DNA from: Teredinibacter waterburyi | GTDB lineage: Bacteria > Pseudomonadota > Gammaproteobacteria > Pseudomonadales > Cellvibrionaceae | Length of the DNA: 64,000 nucleotides | Direction of reading: 5' to 3' | NCBI RefSeq assembly: GCF_001922985.1 | Contig: NZ_MRUH01000169.1 | Location: forward strand, 62,001 to 126,000 | In this document: positions 28,601-37,497 of the stretch, one piece after another | How the letters are laid out: each line of letters begins with the position of its first letter | Numbering within the stretch: the first letter of the stretch is position 1 | Position numbers and translations under genes: made by a program | The notes under the pieces: generated by a model | Databases searched by the model: none | Told to the model about the DNA's origin: nothing | Seen by the model: the letters and a program-made list of their open reading frames with translations, nothing else

Positions 28601-28630
28601 AGCCCGCATTGAGCTGCGGGCTTTTTTTTG
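28601..28630 (+). terminator. Rho-independent terminator after the TonB-like gene
   Basis: Perfect 8-bp stem AGCCCGCA / TGCGGGCT with a 6-base loop, followed by a run of eight T. A-run on the other side makes it work on the minus strand too, for the convergent lipoprotein gene. Confidence 0.93.
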
Positions 28631-28684
28631 CGAGCTAAACGCTATTAGTGCCTACTACATTTTTACGAAAGGCGGCTTAGGCTG

Positions 28685-29854
28685 CTATTTAGCCACTAAG
28701 AATAACGTCGTTAAATTATTGTTGTTGGATGGCGCGCGACCAACACAGTGAATAAACGCGAGTGCATCGATGTCTGCCGCCGATTCTATGTTGGTGTTAA
28801 CGGCGCAAGAAATTTCTGCGGAAAGGTTTAACGAGTCCGTGAAGGTCCCACGTATAACACCGGCTGTAGGTACGTTTAAGTCCCCTTCTAAAGCGAGTGT
28901 TGAGGAGGCCTGACCACGGGTGTCGTTAAGTAGGTCGGTAATGCTATGTAATTCACAGCTGCCATTATCACAGTTGGCGTGTACCGCTTGGGTTTTAGTT
29001 CCGGTTAAGGTTGCATCGTAATAAAAGCCAACAAATTCGCCATCGAAACTTGTTCGCTCGATAACCGCGAGCGAGGGTGTACTTAACAGTATCTGCGGGT
29101 TGGCAAGCCCGCTTCCGCTGGTGTCGCCCAAGGTGAAGATATTGGTGCTTGTTGAAACGAAGTAACGATTGTTGGCGGTTTCAACTATGCCTTGATCACA
29201 GCTTTCTCCGGTTTCGAGGGCGCGACTACTTTGGTTGTAGTCATCGGGTGTATCGAGGCTGATTCGGCTATTTAAGCGAGCTTGATAGTCACCGGGGTAG
29301 TAACTGAGTCGACCATAGTCTTTTAAGGTATCGCTATTGCGATCGATATTATTTTTTTGCTGGATCAATGACCAGACTTGATTTTCGCTATCGCTACTGG
29401 GGCAGTCGTCACTCGGTACCTGTATTAATGGTGTATAGCCGCTGGGCTCTAAGCTAGCGATTAGCATAAGTGAATCGCCAACCTGCAACCCTGCATAGCT
29501 GTCGTCGCGGTAGATGCCGCTACCATCGCTAGCGTCGGTCACTTCAAGAATTGTGAAGCCGCTATTGGCAAGGCTATAACTCCCTTCCACGGTAACGTCG
29601 ATAGCGGTATCGGCCTCGTTGCGGCGCTCTAGGGTAAAGGTGGAATCGGTGCGATTTAAGGCTGTTTCCCAAATTCCGGCACTGCCTTGGCCAATAAAGC
29701 TAACAATGGTATCACTGCCGTCATTACCGTCGCCGCTGCTGTCTCCTTCTGATTCCGGGTCGTCAAAACCGGCCTTACAGCCTGCCAAGAGCGTGAGCAG
29801 CGCAGCACTTAAAAGGAGGGTTTTACCTTGGGAGGGAAGAAAGTTAGTAGCCAC
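28685..29854 (-). CDS. Hypothetical lipoprotein
   Basis: 389 residues. The signal has lipobox LLAGC near residue 26, then a Gly/Ser/Asp-rich linker. The body is beta-rich with repeated short strands (GIWETALNRTDSTFTLERRN, EVTDASDGSGIYRDDSYAGLQVGDSLMLIASLEP). There are several cysteines that could form disulfides (DDCPSSDS, GESCDQG, NCDNGSCEL, SCAVN). I do not recognise the family. It lies downstream of the DUF3570 gene after a 113-base gap and may be part of that operon. Confidence 0.75.
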   Translation of the reverse strand: MATNFLPSQGKTLLLSAALLTLLAGCKAGFDDPESEGDSSGDGNDGSDTIVSFIGQGSAGIWETALNRTDSTFTLERRNEADTAIDVTVEGSYSLANSGFTILEVTDASDGSGIYRDDSYAGLQVGDSLMLIASLEPSGYTPLIQVPSDDCPSSDSENQVWSLIQQKNNIDRNSDTLKDYGRLSYYPGDYQARLNSRISLDTPDDYNQSSRALETGESCDQGIVETANNRYFVSTSTNIFTLGDTSGSGLANPQILLSTPSLAVIERTSFDGEFVGFYYDATLTGTKTQAVHANCDNGSCELHSITDLLNDTRGQASSTLALEGDLNVPTAGVIRGTFTDSLNLSAEISCAVNTNIESAADIDALAFIHCVGRAPSNNNNLTTLFLVAK

Positions 29855-29967
29855 GTGCAGAACCTCTGTCGTTGTTTCGGTAGTCGCGGTTTTACCCGCG
29901 AACCAGTCTGACAGAACGGTGGGTGTAACCGTGGAATTTAATTATTGTTAGCAATAGCGGTGTGGAG

Positions 29968-31125
29968 CTAGTACCACACCGAGACGAAGAACCTTATCAC
30001 ATTGGCGCTAAAACTGTAGGCAGGCTCGTTTCCCAAACCAAATTCTTGAGTGTTTTCTGGGGTTTTATTGGGGTAGTTGTCGTAGTCGAAACTCATATAA
30101 TCCCAATACAGATTAAGCGTAAGCTTGTCGAAAACGCTGGCCCAGTCTGCTTTTACCTCATAGCTTGCGCCCAAGCCTAGGGTGAAATCGCTGAATGCGC
30201 TCATCTCTTTATCGCTAGCCATAAATTCCCGCGGCTCGGTGAAAACACTCGCGTAAAAATCTGCTTGATTTTGACTGTAGGCGCGATACTTAGTTTCAAA
30301 AATCCACTGGTCTTTATAGGGGTGGATATAGCGCAGTTCGTAGTTATTCGATTTCACACCCCAGCTGTCGGTGTAGGTACGTACCTCAGCGCGCAGGGCT
30401 GCACGATAAGGCAGGTAGTACATGCTGCGTAAGGCGTAGGCGTCACTGTTATGAGTGGTGGGGTAGGATTCAAACGGAGTTGATAAACCGCCAACCTGTG
30501 ACAGTCGAACCTGGCGATAAGCGTTGTTAAGAAAGCCGGTGTCCGAGACGGTCTCGGCACTGAAAGACATGATCCAGTTTTTGGTTAGGATTTGGGTAAA
30601 GCCTAAACTAAAACGCTGGTGTTGTGCCGGTTGGCTAAAATTCTCATCACCGTTGCGCATCACAGTATCGTTACCCTGAGAATAGCCGAGGGTTAAGGTT
30701 GATAAGTCGCCAAAAAATTCTTGGCTAATACCAATCCCGACAGTCGAAGCTTCATAGTCAGTTTCTATACTGCGGGTATAACTTAAACTCATGGTGGTGC
30801 GGTCGTGTAAGTAGTCGATGCCGCCGCCGGTTTCAGTTCGCTCTTCGGTATAGGCGCTGCCCTGAGTAAGCACATCGAGCGATGCGCTAGAAACCATATC
30901 GACATAGTAATTACCCCACACGGATACGGTTTCGGCAAACTGTTTGCGCACTAACACCGATGGCCCATTAATTGTTACACCACCACCTTCGTAGCTATGG
31001 TAAAGCAGCTCGCTGCGATCTTCCGGTAGAACGGCGGCTAAGGCTGTGCCTTGAGCGAAGACCGCCACTAGTAAAAGTAGGTGGGCTGCAATTCTCGGGC
31101 TATGTTGTTGGTTTACATGAAACAT
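29968..31125 (-). CDS. DUF3570 family outer-membrane beta-barrel protein
   Basis: 385 residues from ATG 31125, chosen because a clean signal peptide follows (AAHLLLLVAVFAQGTALAA). A longer frame upstream is unlikely to be coding. The mature protein alternates amphipathic strands and ends in an aromatic residue (FFVSVWY), as outer-membrane barrels do. Markers include ELLYHSYEGGGVTINGPSVLVRKQ and YYVDMVSSASLDVLT. DUF3570 genes regularly sit next to DUF4266 and TlpA-like genes, as here. The transported or assembled substrate is unknown. Confidence 0.88.
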   Translation of the reverse strand: MFHVNQQHSPRIAAHLLLLVAVFAQGTALAAVLPEDRSELLYHSYEGGGVTINGPSVLVRKQFAETVSVWGNYYVDMVSSASLDVLTQGSAYTEERTETGGGIDYLHDRTTMSLSYTRSIETDYEASTVGIGISQEFFGDLSTLTLGYSQGNDTVMRNGDENFSQPAQHQRFSLGFTQILTKNWIMSFSAETVSDTGFLNNAYRQVRLSQVGGLSTPFESYPTTHNSDAYALRSMYYLPYRAALRAEVRTYTDSWGVKSNNYELRYIHPYKDQWIFETKYRAYSQNQADFYASVFTEPREFMASDKEMSAFSDFTLGLGASYEVKADWASVFDKLTLNLYWDYMSFDYDNYPNKTPENTQEFGLGNEPAYSFSANVIRFFVSVWY

Positions 31126-31241
31126 GGTGCTTTCGTGCTCGGTTGAATTAGCCAAATTAACAGTTTTAGTGTGCAAGTATTTCGGTGCTTGGCGGTAATT
31201 AAAACATGGCCAAACTTTACATTTGTTCGTGCGAGAAAAGT

Positions 31242-31493
31242 CTAGTTGCAACCGCAACCACCGCCGGCGCTGCCTTCTGCGCCGCGTCCAGCCTCGCGGG
31301 CTTCAAAAACGTGATTCATATATTTAGTCGATGCAGGGTTTGATTCAAACGACATAATCGGGTCGGCAATATTTTCACGCTCGTAGGGCTTAACCCAAGG
31401 CTGGATAAAAGAGCAGCCACAAAACAAACCGAGCACAACAAGGTAGCCGAAGGCTTTACTCCCAGCTGTGATGCAGGTGATTAGCGACTGCAT
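31242..31493 (-). CDS. DUF4266 family small lipoprotein with C-terminal CGC tail
   Basis: 83 residues. Lipobox LFCGC near residue 27, then SFIQPWVKPYERENIADPIM and a central helix region MNHVFEAREAGRGAEGSAGG. The chain ends GGGCGCN, a Gly-rich tail with two Cys spaced by Gly, matching DUF4266. The paired Cys may be a metal- or flavin-related site or a client of the adjacent TlpA-like thioredoxin (inference). It overlaps the thioredoxin gene by 13 bases, so the two are co-translated. Confidence 0.88.
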   Translation of the reverse strand: MQSLITCITAGSKAFGYLVVLGLFCGCSFIQPWVKPYERENIADPIMSFESNPASTKYMNHVFEAREAGRGAEGSAGGGCGCN

Positions 31494-31996
31494 GATCGGA
31501 GTAACGCTTTGATATGAGTTTTATAGGCTTTCTCATCGCCGGGCTTATAGCCGCGATGCAAATAGGTCATGTTGCCATCGCAGTCGATCATAACGGAGCT
31601 GGGCATGGCGTCAACGTCGTAAGCTTCGCTGACTTTACTGGTCGTGTCGTAAACAATCGGGAAGCTTACGGGTATTTCTTTTAATACTGCGTTAGCCGCT
31701 TCTGAATCCGCTTCTACGTTAACGCCTAACAAGGTAAAGCCCGCACCGGAATAGCGGCTATAAAGCTCGTCGAGTAAAGGCATTTCTTGGCGGCAGGGGC
31801 CGCACCAAGATGCCCAGAAATTCAACATAACGACTTGACCGCGTAAGTCGGCGAGACGGATATTTTTGCCGCTATTCGATTTTAAGGTGAAGTCGTGAGC
31901 CTTGCCCTTAAGATCCTTGGCGTGCAAAGCACCGCTAAAACTAAAAAAAAGCGCGAACGCAATTAGTGTTAATAATTGGGGTAGATATTTTTTCAT
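31481..31996 (-). CDS. TlpA-like periplasmic thioredoxin-fold protein
   Basis: 171 residues: a signal peptide ending ALHA|KD near residue 26, then an AhpC/TSA-like redoxin fold. The active site is NFWASWCGPCRQEMPLL (CGPC near residues 65-68), and there is a cis-Pro motif AMPSSVMID. It reduces disulfides or keeps haem/metal-binding cysteines reduced in the periplasm. The operon with DUF4266 and DUF3570 suggests it services the CGC tail or the c-type haem proteins nearby. Confidence 0.93.
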   Translation of the reverse strand: MKKYLPQLLTLIAFALFFSFSGALHAKDLKGKAHDFTLKSNSGKNIRLADLRGQVVMLNFWASWCGPCRQEMPLLDELYSRYSGAGFTLLGVNVEADSEAANAVLKEIPVSFPIVYDTTSKVSEAYDVDAMPSSVMIDCDGNMTYLHRGYKPGDEKAYKTHIKALLRSCSR

Positions 31997-32098
31997 AAGT
32001 CTGTCTCTGTTACTGACTGCAAAAATTAATTAAAGATCGCCAGATTAAATAATCTTGGCCGATTAATAAAACCTTACTGGCCGATGCCGCCGGTAAGT

Positions 32099-32764
32099 TT
32101 AAAAATATAAGGATAAACCTAGGTGGGTTTCCAAATTTTGAATCGATTTATCTTCACCCAATAAATTGTGGGTAAAGAGGTGATTACGAACATCTAACCT
32201 TAGGGCGACCCAGTCGGTAAAAAATAAACGAAAGCCGCCGCCAAAGTTATAGGTGAAGTATTCGTTGTCGCCAAACTGAGTATTACCGGCGCCGCCGATA
32301 ACGTAATAGGCGGTGTTAAAGGCATATTTACGGCCGACAAAGACTTCGCCCGGCAGCAAGTTAATACCTACCGACAAATTGTAGTAGTTGAGCGTGCGCT
32401 GGTCTTCGGTTAGCAGTGGTGTGCCGCCGCTAAGAAGTTCATAGCTGGTTTCGGTTGTTGTGGTTGTACCGTAGGCCGCTTCCATAAAAAGGTCTTCGGT
32501 AATATGGAAGGCCGCACGCACGCCGTAGACGTCGTTGGTGCCGAAGTCTTCAACACTCATAACACCGGTAAACAAGCCAAATTCAAAGTTCTCTGAGTCG
32601 ACTTTTGCTTCGATAATATCGCGACGTTCTAGATCGGGGTTGATCACCGCTTCCAGAACCGACTCGCTGTTGGTTCCGGATTCGTCGTCTGACTGAGCCA
32701 AGGCTGAATTAGTGCCCAGGGTGAGCAGCAGCGTTAGAAAAAGATACTGCAACCGATTTTCCAT
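32099..32764 (-). CDS. Outer-membrane beta-barrel protein
   Basis: 221 residues. The signal peptide ends SALA|QSD. The body has eight or so amphipathic strands (FEFGLFTGVMSVEDFG, YGVRAAFHITEDLFMEAAYGTTTTT, NYYNLSVGINLLPGEVF, AFNTAYYVIGGAGNTQFG, YFTYNFGGGFRLFF) and a terminal Phe (LGLSLYF), fitting a small OmpA/OmpW-size barrel. The 5' end overlaps the preceding barrel gene by 31 bases. Confidence 0.82.
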   Translation of the reverse strand: MENRLQYLFLTLLLTLGTNSALAQSDDESGTNSESVLEAVINPDLERRDIIEAKVDSENFEFGLFTGVMSVEDFGTNDVYGVRAAFHITEDLFMEAAYGTTTTTETSYELLSGGTPLLTEDQRTLNYYNLSVGINLLPGEVFVGRKYAFNTAYYVIGGAGNTQFGDNEYFTYNFGGGFRLFFTDWVALRLDVRNHLFTHNLLGEDKSIQNLETHLGLSLYF

Positions 32765-33582
32765 TCATCAACCTCTTCATTGCTTTCGCGTTTTGTTAGC
32801 AGGGTGTGATCGTTGTACTCAAGACGCAGCAAAAAATTGCGCGAGAGGTAGACAAAAAAGCCTCCGCCAACGGTGAGTACGCTATTTTCCCGGTTTTCGA
32901 CTTGTACGATATCGGAACTGGGCGAGATCGCAATGGTACCGGTTCCCAGTGTGAAAAATGGTGATGTGCGCCATTCCGGAAACGGTTGGTGAACGGCATT
33001 CAAACTGATTAATTTACTGTCGGAAAACTCACCAAAGGCTTGGGTGTATTTAAGCTCTGCGGAGATATTAGGGGTTAGGTGGTATCCCAAGTAGGTGGTG
33101 AGCCCGCGTGCGCCGGAAAAGTCGCTGCCACTAAAGCCGAATTCCCAGCGTCGCTCTACATAGTCTTGCCAGTCGGGCGCCGCTAAATCGATTGCACTGC
33201 CATTGGGGGCAAGGGTGGTGGCGAGTTGGCGGCGGTGTACCCAGCCCTGTTTGCCTTTACTTGTGACAATTTTGTACCAATCGGTGCGGCTTTTTAGCAG
33301 GCTAATAGTTTCGCCTTTTTCGACGATATGATAAATCGGGTAGCCGCGCCCCGGCCCAGTGTGCATTTCGGCAAAGGGATCGGTGACCGTAACACGCTGC
33401 GGCTCTTTCGCGACGGCCACGCTTGCAATGGCAAGCAAGCAGAGCAACCCTAGACTGCGCTTAGCGAGACGTCTAAGTGGTTGACCTATTGCGCCTGTCG
33501 CTTTGCGTTGCGCGTTAGTTAATGTGTTAAGAAAGTTCAATAGTCTATCTGCTCGTGCAACCTGTGGTTGGTTCGTGGGCAA
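32734..33582 (-). CDS. Outer-membrane beta-barrel protein with N-terminal SH3 domain
   Basis: 282 residues. After a long n-region and a hydrophobic signal (GLLCLLAIASVAVA|KEP) comes a bacterial SH3 domain, about 62-125. It shows HTGPGRGYPIYHIVEKGETISLLKSRTDWYKIV and GWVHRRQLA. Amphipathic strands follow to a terminal FF. SH3 domains of this kind bind peptidoglycan or peptides, so the protein may bridge barrel and cell wall. The start is TTG at 33582; no ATG exists before the domain, so the exact start is uncertain. Confidence 0.8.
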   Translation of the reverse strand: MPTNQPQVARADRLLNFLNTLTNAQRKATGAIGQPLRRLAKRSLGLLCLLAIASVAVAKEPQRVTVTDPFAEMHTGPGRGYPIYHIVEKGETISLLKSRTDWYKIVTSKGKQGWVHRRQLATTLAPNGSAIDLAAPDWQDYVERRWEFGFSGSDFSGARGLTTYLGYHLTPNISAELKYTQAFGEFSDSKLISLNAVHQPFPEWRTSPFFTLGTGTIAISPSSDIVQVENRENSVLTVGGGFFVYLSRNFLLRLEYNDHTLLTKRESNEEVDEWKIGCSIFF

Positions 33583-33597
33583 TGATTGATTTGCCGT

Positions 33598-36500
33598 CTA
33601 CGGCGCTTCAAACGGATTATTGTAGTACTGGCCGCCAATATCCAACCATTCTGCAATAAGTTTTAACTCGGCGCCATTTAATCGGCCGAGGTGTGAACCG
33701 CCTTCCTCAAATAGGCTGTAAAAGCGATCGCTGGCTAAAGCGCCATTGGGCGACATTAGCGATGCAGCGCGATTACCGGTAGCTTGCCGAACGGGAATGG
33801 GCATCAATACACCATCGACATCTTCCAGTTCTTGCACCATATAAGGCACAAGATTGTCGTTTTCGTCGCGCACCAAGGTTAGCGCCGGGTCGGTATTATC
33901 AGCGGGTGCCGGTTGTGTGTTGCCGTCGGCATCAAGCGCTTCGAATTGGGCGACGGTATCGATGACCAGCTGAATCATTTGATATTGAATTTCACCATCG
34001 ATTACTACTATCTCGGTTTCTGGGCGGATCGCACCGGTGCGTTCGTCGACTTCCAACACTAAGTTGCCAAACAACAGCGACGCATAGGAGGTGGCGTAGT
34101 CTTCGCGTTCTGGCGACTGTTCCCCGCTTAAGTTTAGCTGCTCATTACCGGCGGGGATAATAAGTGCGCCGTCGGCGTTGCGGGAATTGTGACAACTGGT
34201 GCAGGTGTAATCGGCCACTAGCATATCGTCGTCATCAAATACCCGTCGGTCTAAATCCCATAGTGGCTGAATATGTTCCATGTAGTTGATCACACTGCGG
34301 CACAAGCTGTTCCAATTGGCACCACAGTTGGTTGGCGCGCTGGTACTGAGGTCGCGAAAGTTCAAATCAACCACTGGTGCGCGAGGTCGTATGCCGTCAT
34401 CTGTCCATTCTTGATAATCGGTGATGTTCATCGCCGGTGTGCGTACGCCATTTACACGAGCAAAGTATTGCGCCATGGTTTCGCCGACTTCGGGCGCCAG
34501 CTGGGCAAAGCCGTTGGCGTCGATTAACTGGGTGCCAGGAAAACTGCCGCCGCCAGTAGCGCCAGTATTTAGGGATGGATGTTCGGCGTCGGCGCGGCCA
34601 TGGGCAACTTCACTGTCAGCGTCGCTGTGGCAGCCGGTACATTGACGCGTCTCTCCGGCACGCAGGGTTAGCCAATATTCGTGTCTTGGGCCTATGTCGC
34701 CGCTGCCGTCAGCGGTTACCCGCTTGCCGTCTGCGTTAAGAATCGAGAAGGTAAAGGCGACATCTGCGGGTACTTTTACCATAACCGAACCGTCCGGTTC
34801 GATCGGGACGTAGCCGAGGATATCTTTCATTTGGTTACCGGCACGGCCGTAAGCGCTGTTATCGAAATCAATAACATCTTCGCTGGCGTATGATACGGCC
34901 TTAAGGAGCCGTAAAAAACGTGCGGGACGTTCGGTGGCTGGAGTGATGTTTGGGTTGGCTGTCGCGTTGATACCGGCTGGGGATATGTCTATGCCGTCCA
35001 AGTCATAGACACTGCGAATATGAAGGATACCGACATTCTCATCGGCGAGTGACTGTTCGTAATCTATACCGGCTAATATGCCGGGAAGATAATCCGGCAG
35101 TGGTCGCGCTTCAATAACGATCGCCTCAGTGAAAATAGTATCGAGCTCGGGCAGTACCACCGGCGCTTGGGTGTCGGTAATTGGGTCGTAAATCCAGAGG
35201 CCGTAAACCGGCGGTGCAATTTGAATAGTGCCGAGGGCCAGAGCTTTTTCTGTGCAGGGGTAGTTGCCGACTGAGGTACTGGCTACAACAACCGGTGATT
35301 CGGTTTCGTCGAGCGGATCGCCGTTGCGATTAACGTAGGCGCCATCGTCGTTAATGAGTTCAGAATTGCCGTTGATAAAAATACCGAGTTTATAGCCGCG
35401 TAACTGGCAGGGGCTCCAGCTGGCTAATTGGCGACCGGTTCCATCGTCTATTGGGTAGGCGGAATTGTACGAACCGCTGAGCGTGATGTTGCCGTCACTG
35501 CGCACCTGGCCGGAGACAAGTGATTCTTGCGCGACACCCTCGTTGCCGTCGACGGTTTGATTGGCTTCAATAAAGTTAGCAATATCAATCGCGACTATAT
35601 CGCCACCGTAACGACTATTGAGCCGTGGTTTTAAGCTAACTTGCACACGTCCGTCCGGAAGCTCGCGAGGCTTAGCAAACACTGCTTGAGCGTCGTCGCT
35701 ACCGGTGTTTTGGCTGTGGAATCCATAGGCTAAACTTACATCGGTACCATCTGGGCGAACGGTGTAGAGACTGAGACGATCTTTGCTATTTAAATAATTA
35801 TCCCAGCGTAAAAATATAATGCGGCCGTCACTTAAAACACTGGGCTGTAAATCGTGACTTTGATTAAAGGTAATTTGTTTTACATCGCTGCCATCGTCAT
35901 TCATGGTGTGTAGTACCAGCGCTTCGGTTTCTTCGCGATCTTCTGTTAGCGCGGCGAATTGCGGTTTATTTTCATCGAGTAATACGGCGCGTGAGCGGCG
36001 TTGTCGCGTAGACGAAAATACGATGCGGTCGTCGGGTAAATACGCGGGCGAAATATCTTGCCCTTCTTCGGCAATAATGTCGGATTCAATAATACGGCGT
36101 AAAACCGCTGTTTCTAAGTTGTATTCCCAAATATTCCATGTTGGCTGATCTTCCTCGTCCGCATCGGCAATTTCAGGCGCGCGCATAGCAAAAATAAGTT
36201 TACTGGCGTCGCTATTCAGAGATAAATCTTTTACGTCGTAGGGCGGGGTGAATGTAGCCGGTGTGTCGGTTGATTCTGTGTCGCTTGCGGCGACTTCAAC
36301 ACTAAAGGCGATATCGGTAATAACTGTAAAATCGGCAGGCACCGATGCGCGATCTTTAACGATTAAGCGTGCGCCGGGATTAAATGCGAGCGGGTCGAGT
36401 ATGTTATCGGCTACCGCAATGCCATCTTCGTCGAGCGGAATGGGGCGTTCAATATAAGCGATAGGAAAATCCACAACCACTGGGTCGGGCTCTTGGCTAT

Positions 36501-36600
36501 TGCCGCTGCTGCCACTGTTGCTAACATCGCAACCTTGTAGGCAAGCTAGGGCGAAGGCTATCGAGCTGAGGTGCCAAAGTGATTTCATAGAGTTTCTCAA
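33598..36600 (-). CDS. HzsA-related multidomain lipoprotein with two c-type haem motifs
   Basis: 1000 residues. Lipobox LQGC near residue 24. The first 500 residues contain PD40/WD40-like beta-propeller blades (SLNSDASKLIFAMRA, LPDDRIVFSSTRQRRS, LSDGRIIFLRWDN). The second half has two CxxCH haem-binding sites (RQCTGCHSDADSE and YTCTSCHNSRN) with flanking WLDIGGQYYNNPF at the end. This fits the hydrazine-synthase-alpha-related family found in many non-anammox bacteria, where the function is unknown; hydrazine chemistry is not implied. Start is TTG at 36600, well placed after AGGA; ATG at 36588 is an alternative. First gene of a seven-gene exported operon. Confidence 0.85.
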   Translation of the reverse strand: MRNSMKSLWHLSSIAFALACLQGCDVSNSGSSGNSQEPDPVVVDFPIAYIERPIPLDEDGIAVADNILDPLAFNPGARLIVKDRASVPADFTVITDIAFSVEVAASDTESTDTPATFTPPYDVKDLSLNSDASKLIFAMRAPEIADADEEDQPTWNIWEYNLETAVLRRIIESDIIAEEGQDISPAYLPDDRIVFSSTRQRRSRAVLLDENKPQFAALTEDREETEALVLHTMNDDGSDVKQITFNQSHDLQPSVLSDGRIIFLRWDNYLNSKDRLSLYTVRPDGTDVSLAYGFHSQNTGSDDAQAVFAKPRELPDGRVQVSLKPRLNSRYGGDIVAIDIANFIEANQTVDGNEGVAQESLVSGQVRSDGNITLSGSYNSAYPIDDGTGRQLASWSPCQLRGYKLGIFINGNSELINDDGAYVNRNGDPLDETESPVVVASTSVGNYPCTEKALALGTIQIAPPVYGLWIYDPITDTQAPVVLPELDTIFTEAIVIEARPLPDYLPGILAGIDYEQSLADENVGILHIRSVYDLDGIDISPAGINATANPNITPATERPARFLRLLKAVSYASEDVIDFDNSAYGRAGNQMKDILGYVPIEPDGSVMVKVPADVAFTFSILNADGKRVTADGSGDIGPRHEYWLTLRAGETRQCTGCHSDADSEVAHGRADAEHPSLNTGATGGGSFPGTQLIDANGFAQLAPEVGETMAQYFARVNGVRTPAMNITDYQEWTDDGIRPRAPVVDLNFRDLSTSAPTNCGANWNSLCRSVINYMEHIQPLWDLDRRVFDDDDMLVADYTCTSCHNSRNADGALIIPAGNEQLNLSGEQSPEREDYATSYASLLFGNLVLEVDERTGAIRPETEIVVIDGEIQYQMIQLVIDTVAQFEALDADGNTQPAPADNTDPALTLVRDENDNLVPYMVQELEDVDGVLMPIPVRQATGNRAASLMSPNGALASDRFYSLFEEGGSHLGRLNGAELKLIAEWLDIGGQYYNNPFEAP

Positions 36601-37497
36601 TTAATTCCTGCCGGATGAATCATGCGTCATTTTACGCGATAAAAAAGAAGTTTCAGGTTGCTAAGCTTCGGTATTTTGCAAAAAACCGCACGTAAATTTA
36701 ACCGTGCGTTAAAAGTCTAGGCCAATGTAAAACAAGCTCTATGCCGAAAACAGGCTTTTTTTGAGTAAATGTCCACGGGGTTACGATTCTTTACATAATA
36801 AAAGTTTTTTTAGGCGAATATGTAACCGTGCTAAATCAGTTTGGTTTTCCGGAATGTCTTGTATGCGTAGCTTTCGGTGGACAAGCCGCTTGTGGAGTAA
36901 CTGATTTCTTAGAGCCTTTTTGTTAAGAAACACAATTGCTTAAATCTTTATGTATGCATCAAGAAAGTTTGGCGAGCGAATATATGAAGTGGTTCTCAAA
37001 TTTTTGCCGCATTGCTGTAAAAAGTATGAGAGTTGTAATTTGCGGAACAAAAACTGCGTTAGCACGGGATAGATTTTGAGTTTGGTTCTGCATTTGATTG
37101 CATTGTTGGTTAGCGCAACGAAGTTTGTCCTCAGATATTTAGGTTAATGGTGATATGCCTGTTCTGCGAGCTGACAATTTTTGACCAGAGCCAACAATTT
37201 TTGCGGAACGGACAGTTCGTAAAAATAGAGCGTTTTTTTGCTATAAGCGCTTTTTGCCAAGCCGGCGGTCGGAAGGGGAAACAGCTACCCGCAATAGCCA
37301 CTACACTGGTTTTATTGCGGTTGGTGTAACACACAAAATGTGCGCTTAGGTGTAGAGCTGAAAATAACTTGGTGCTGACAAAGGTGTAGTGCTAAGTAAG
37401 CTGTAGTGCAGAATTAGCAGCGCCAAGAATATATTCACGCGTTCGCGGTAATCGCGAAACCAAGTATTAAATAGAATTCAGTAGAGTGGGTAAGGCT
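36601..37497. other. About 900-base AT-rich divergent intergenic region
   Basis: Lies between the HzsA-related operon (minus) and the haem/LamG operon (plus), so it should hold both promoters. It is clearly more AT-rich than the neighbouring genes and contains several T-runs. I found no supported gene, RNA or clear operator. Confidence 0.5.

Noticed and set aside
33598-36600. Anammox-type hydrazine synthase
   Set aside because: The similarity is to a widespread HzsA-related family; no beta/gamma subunits or anammox context are present.
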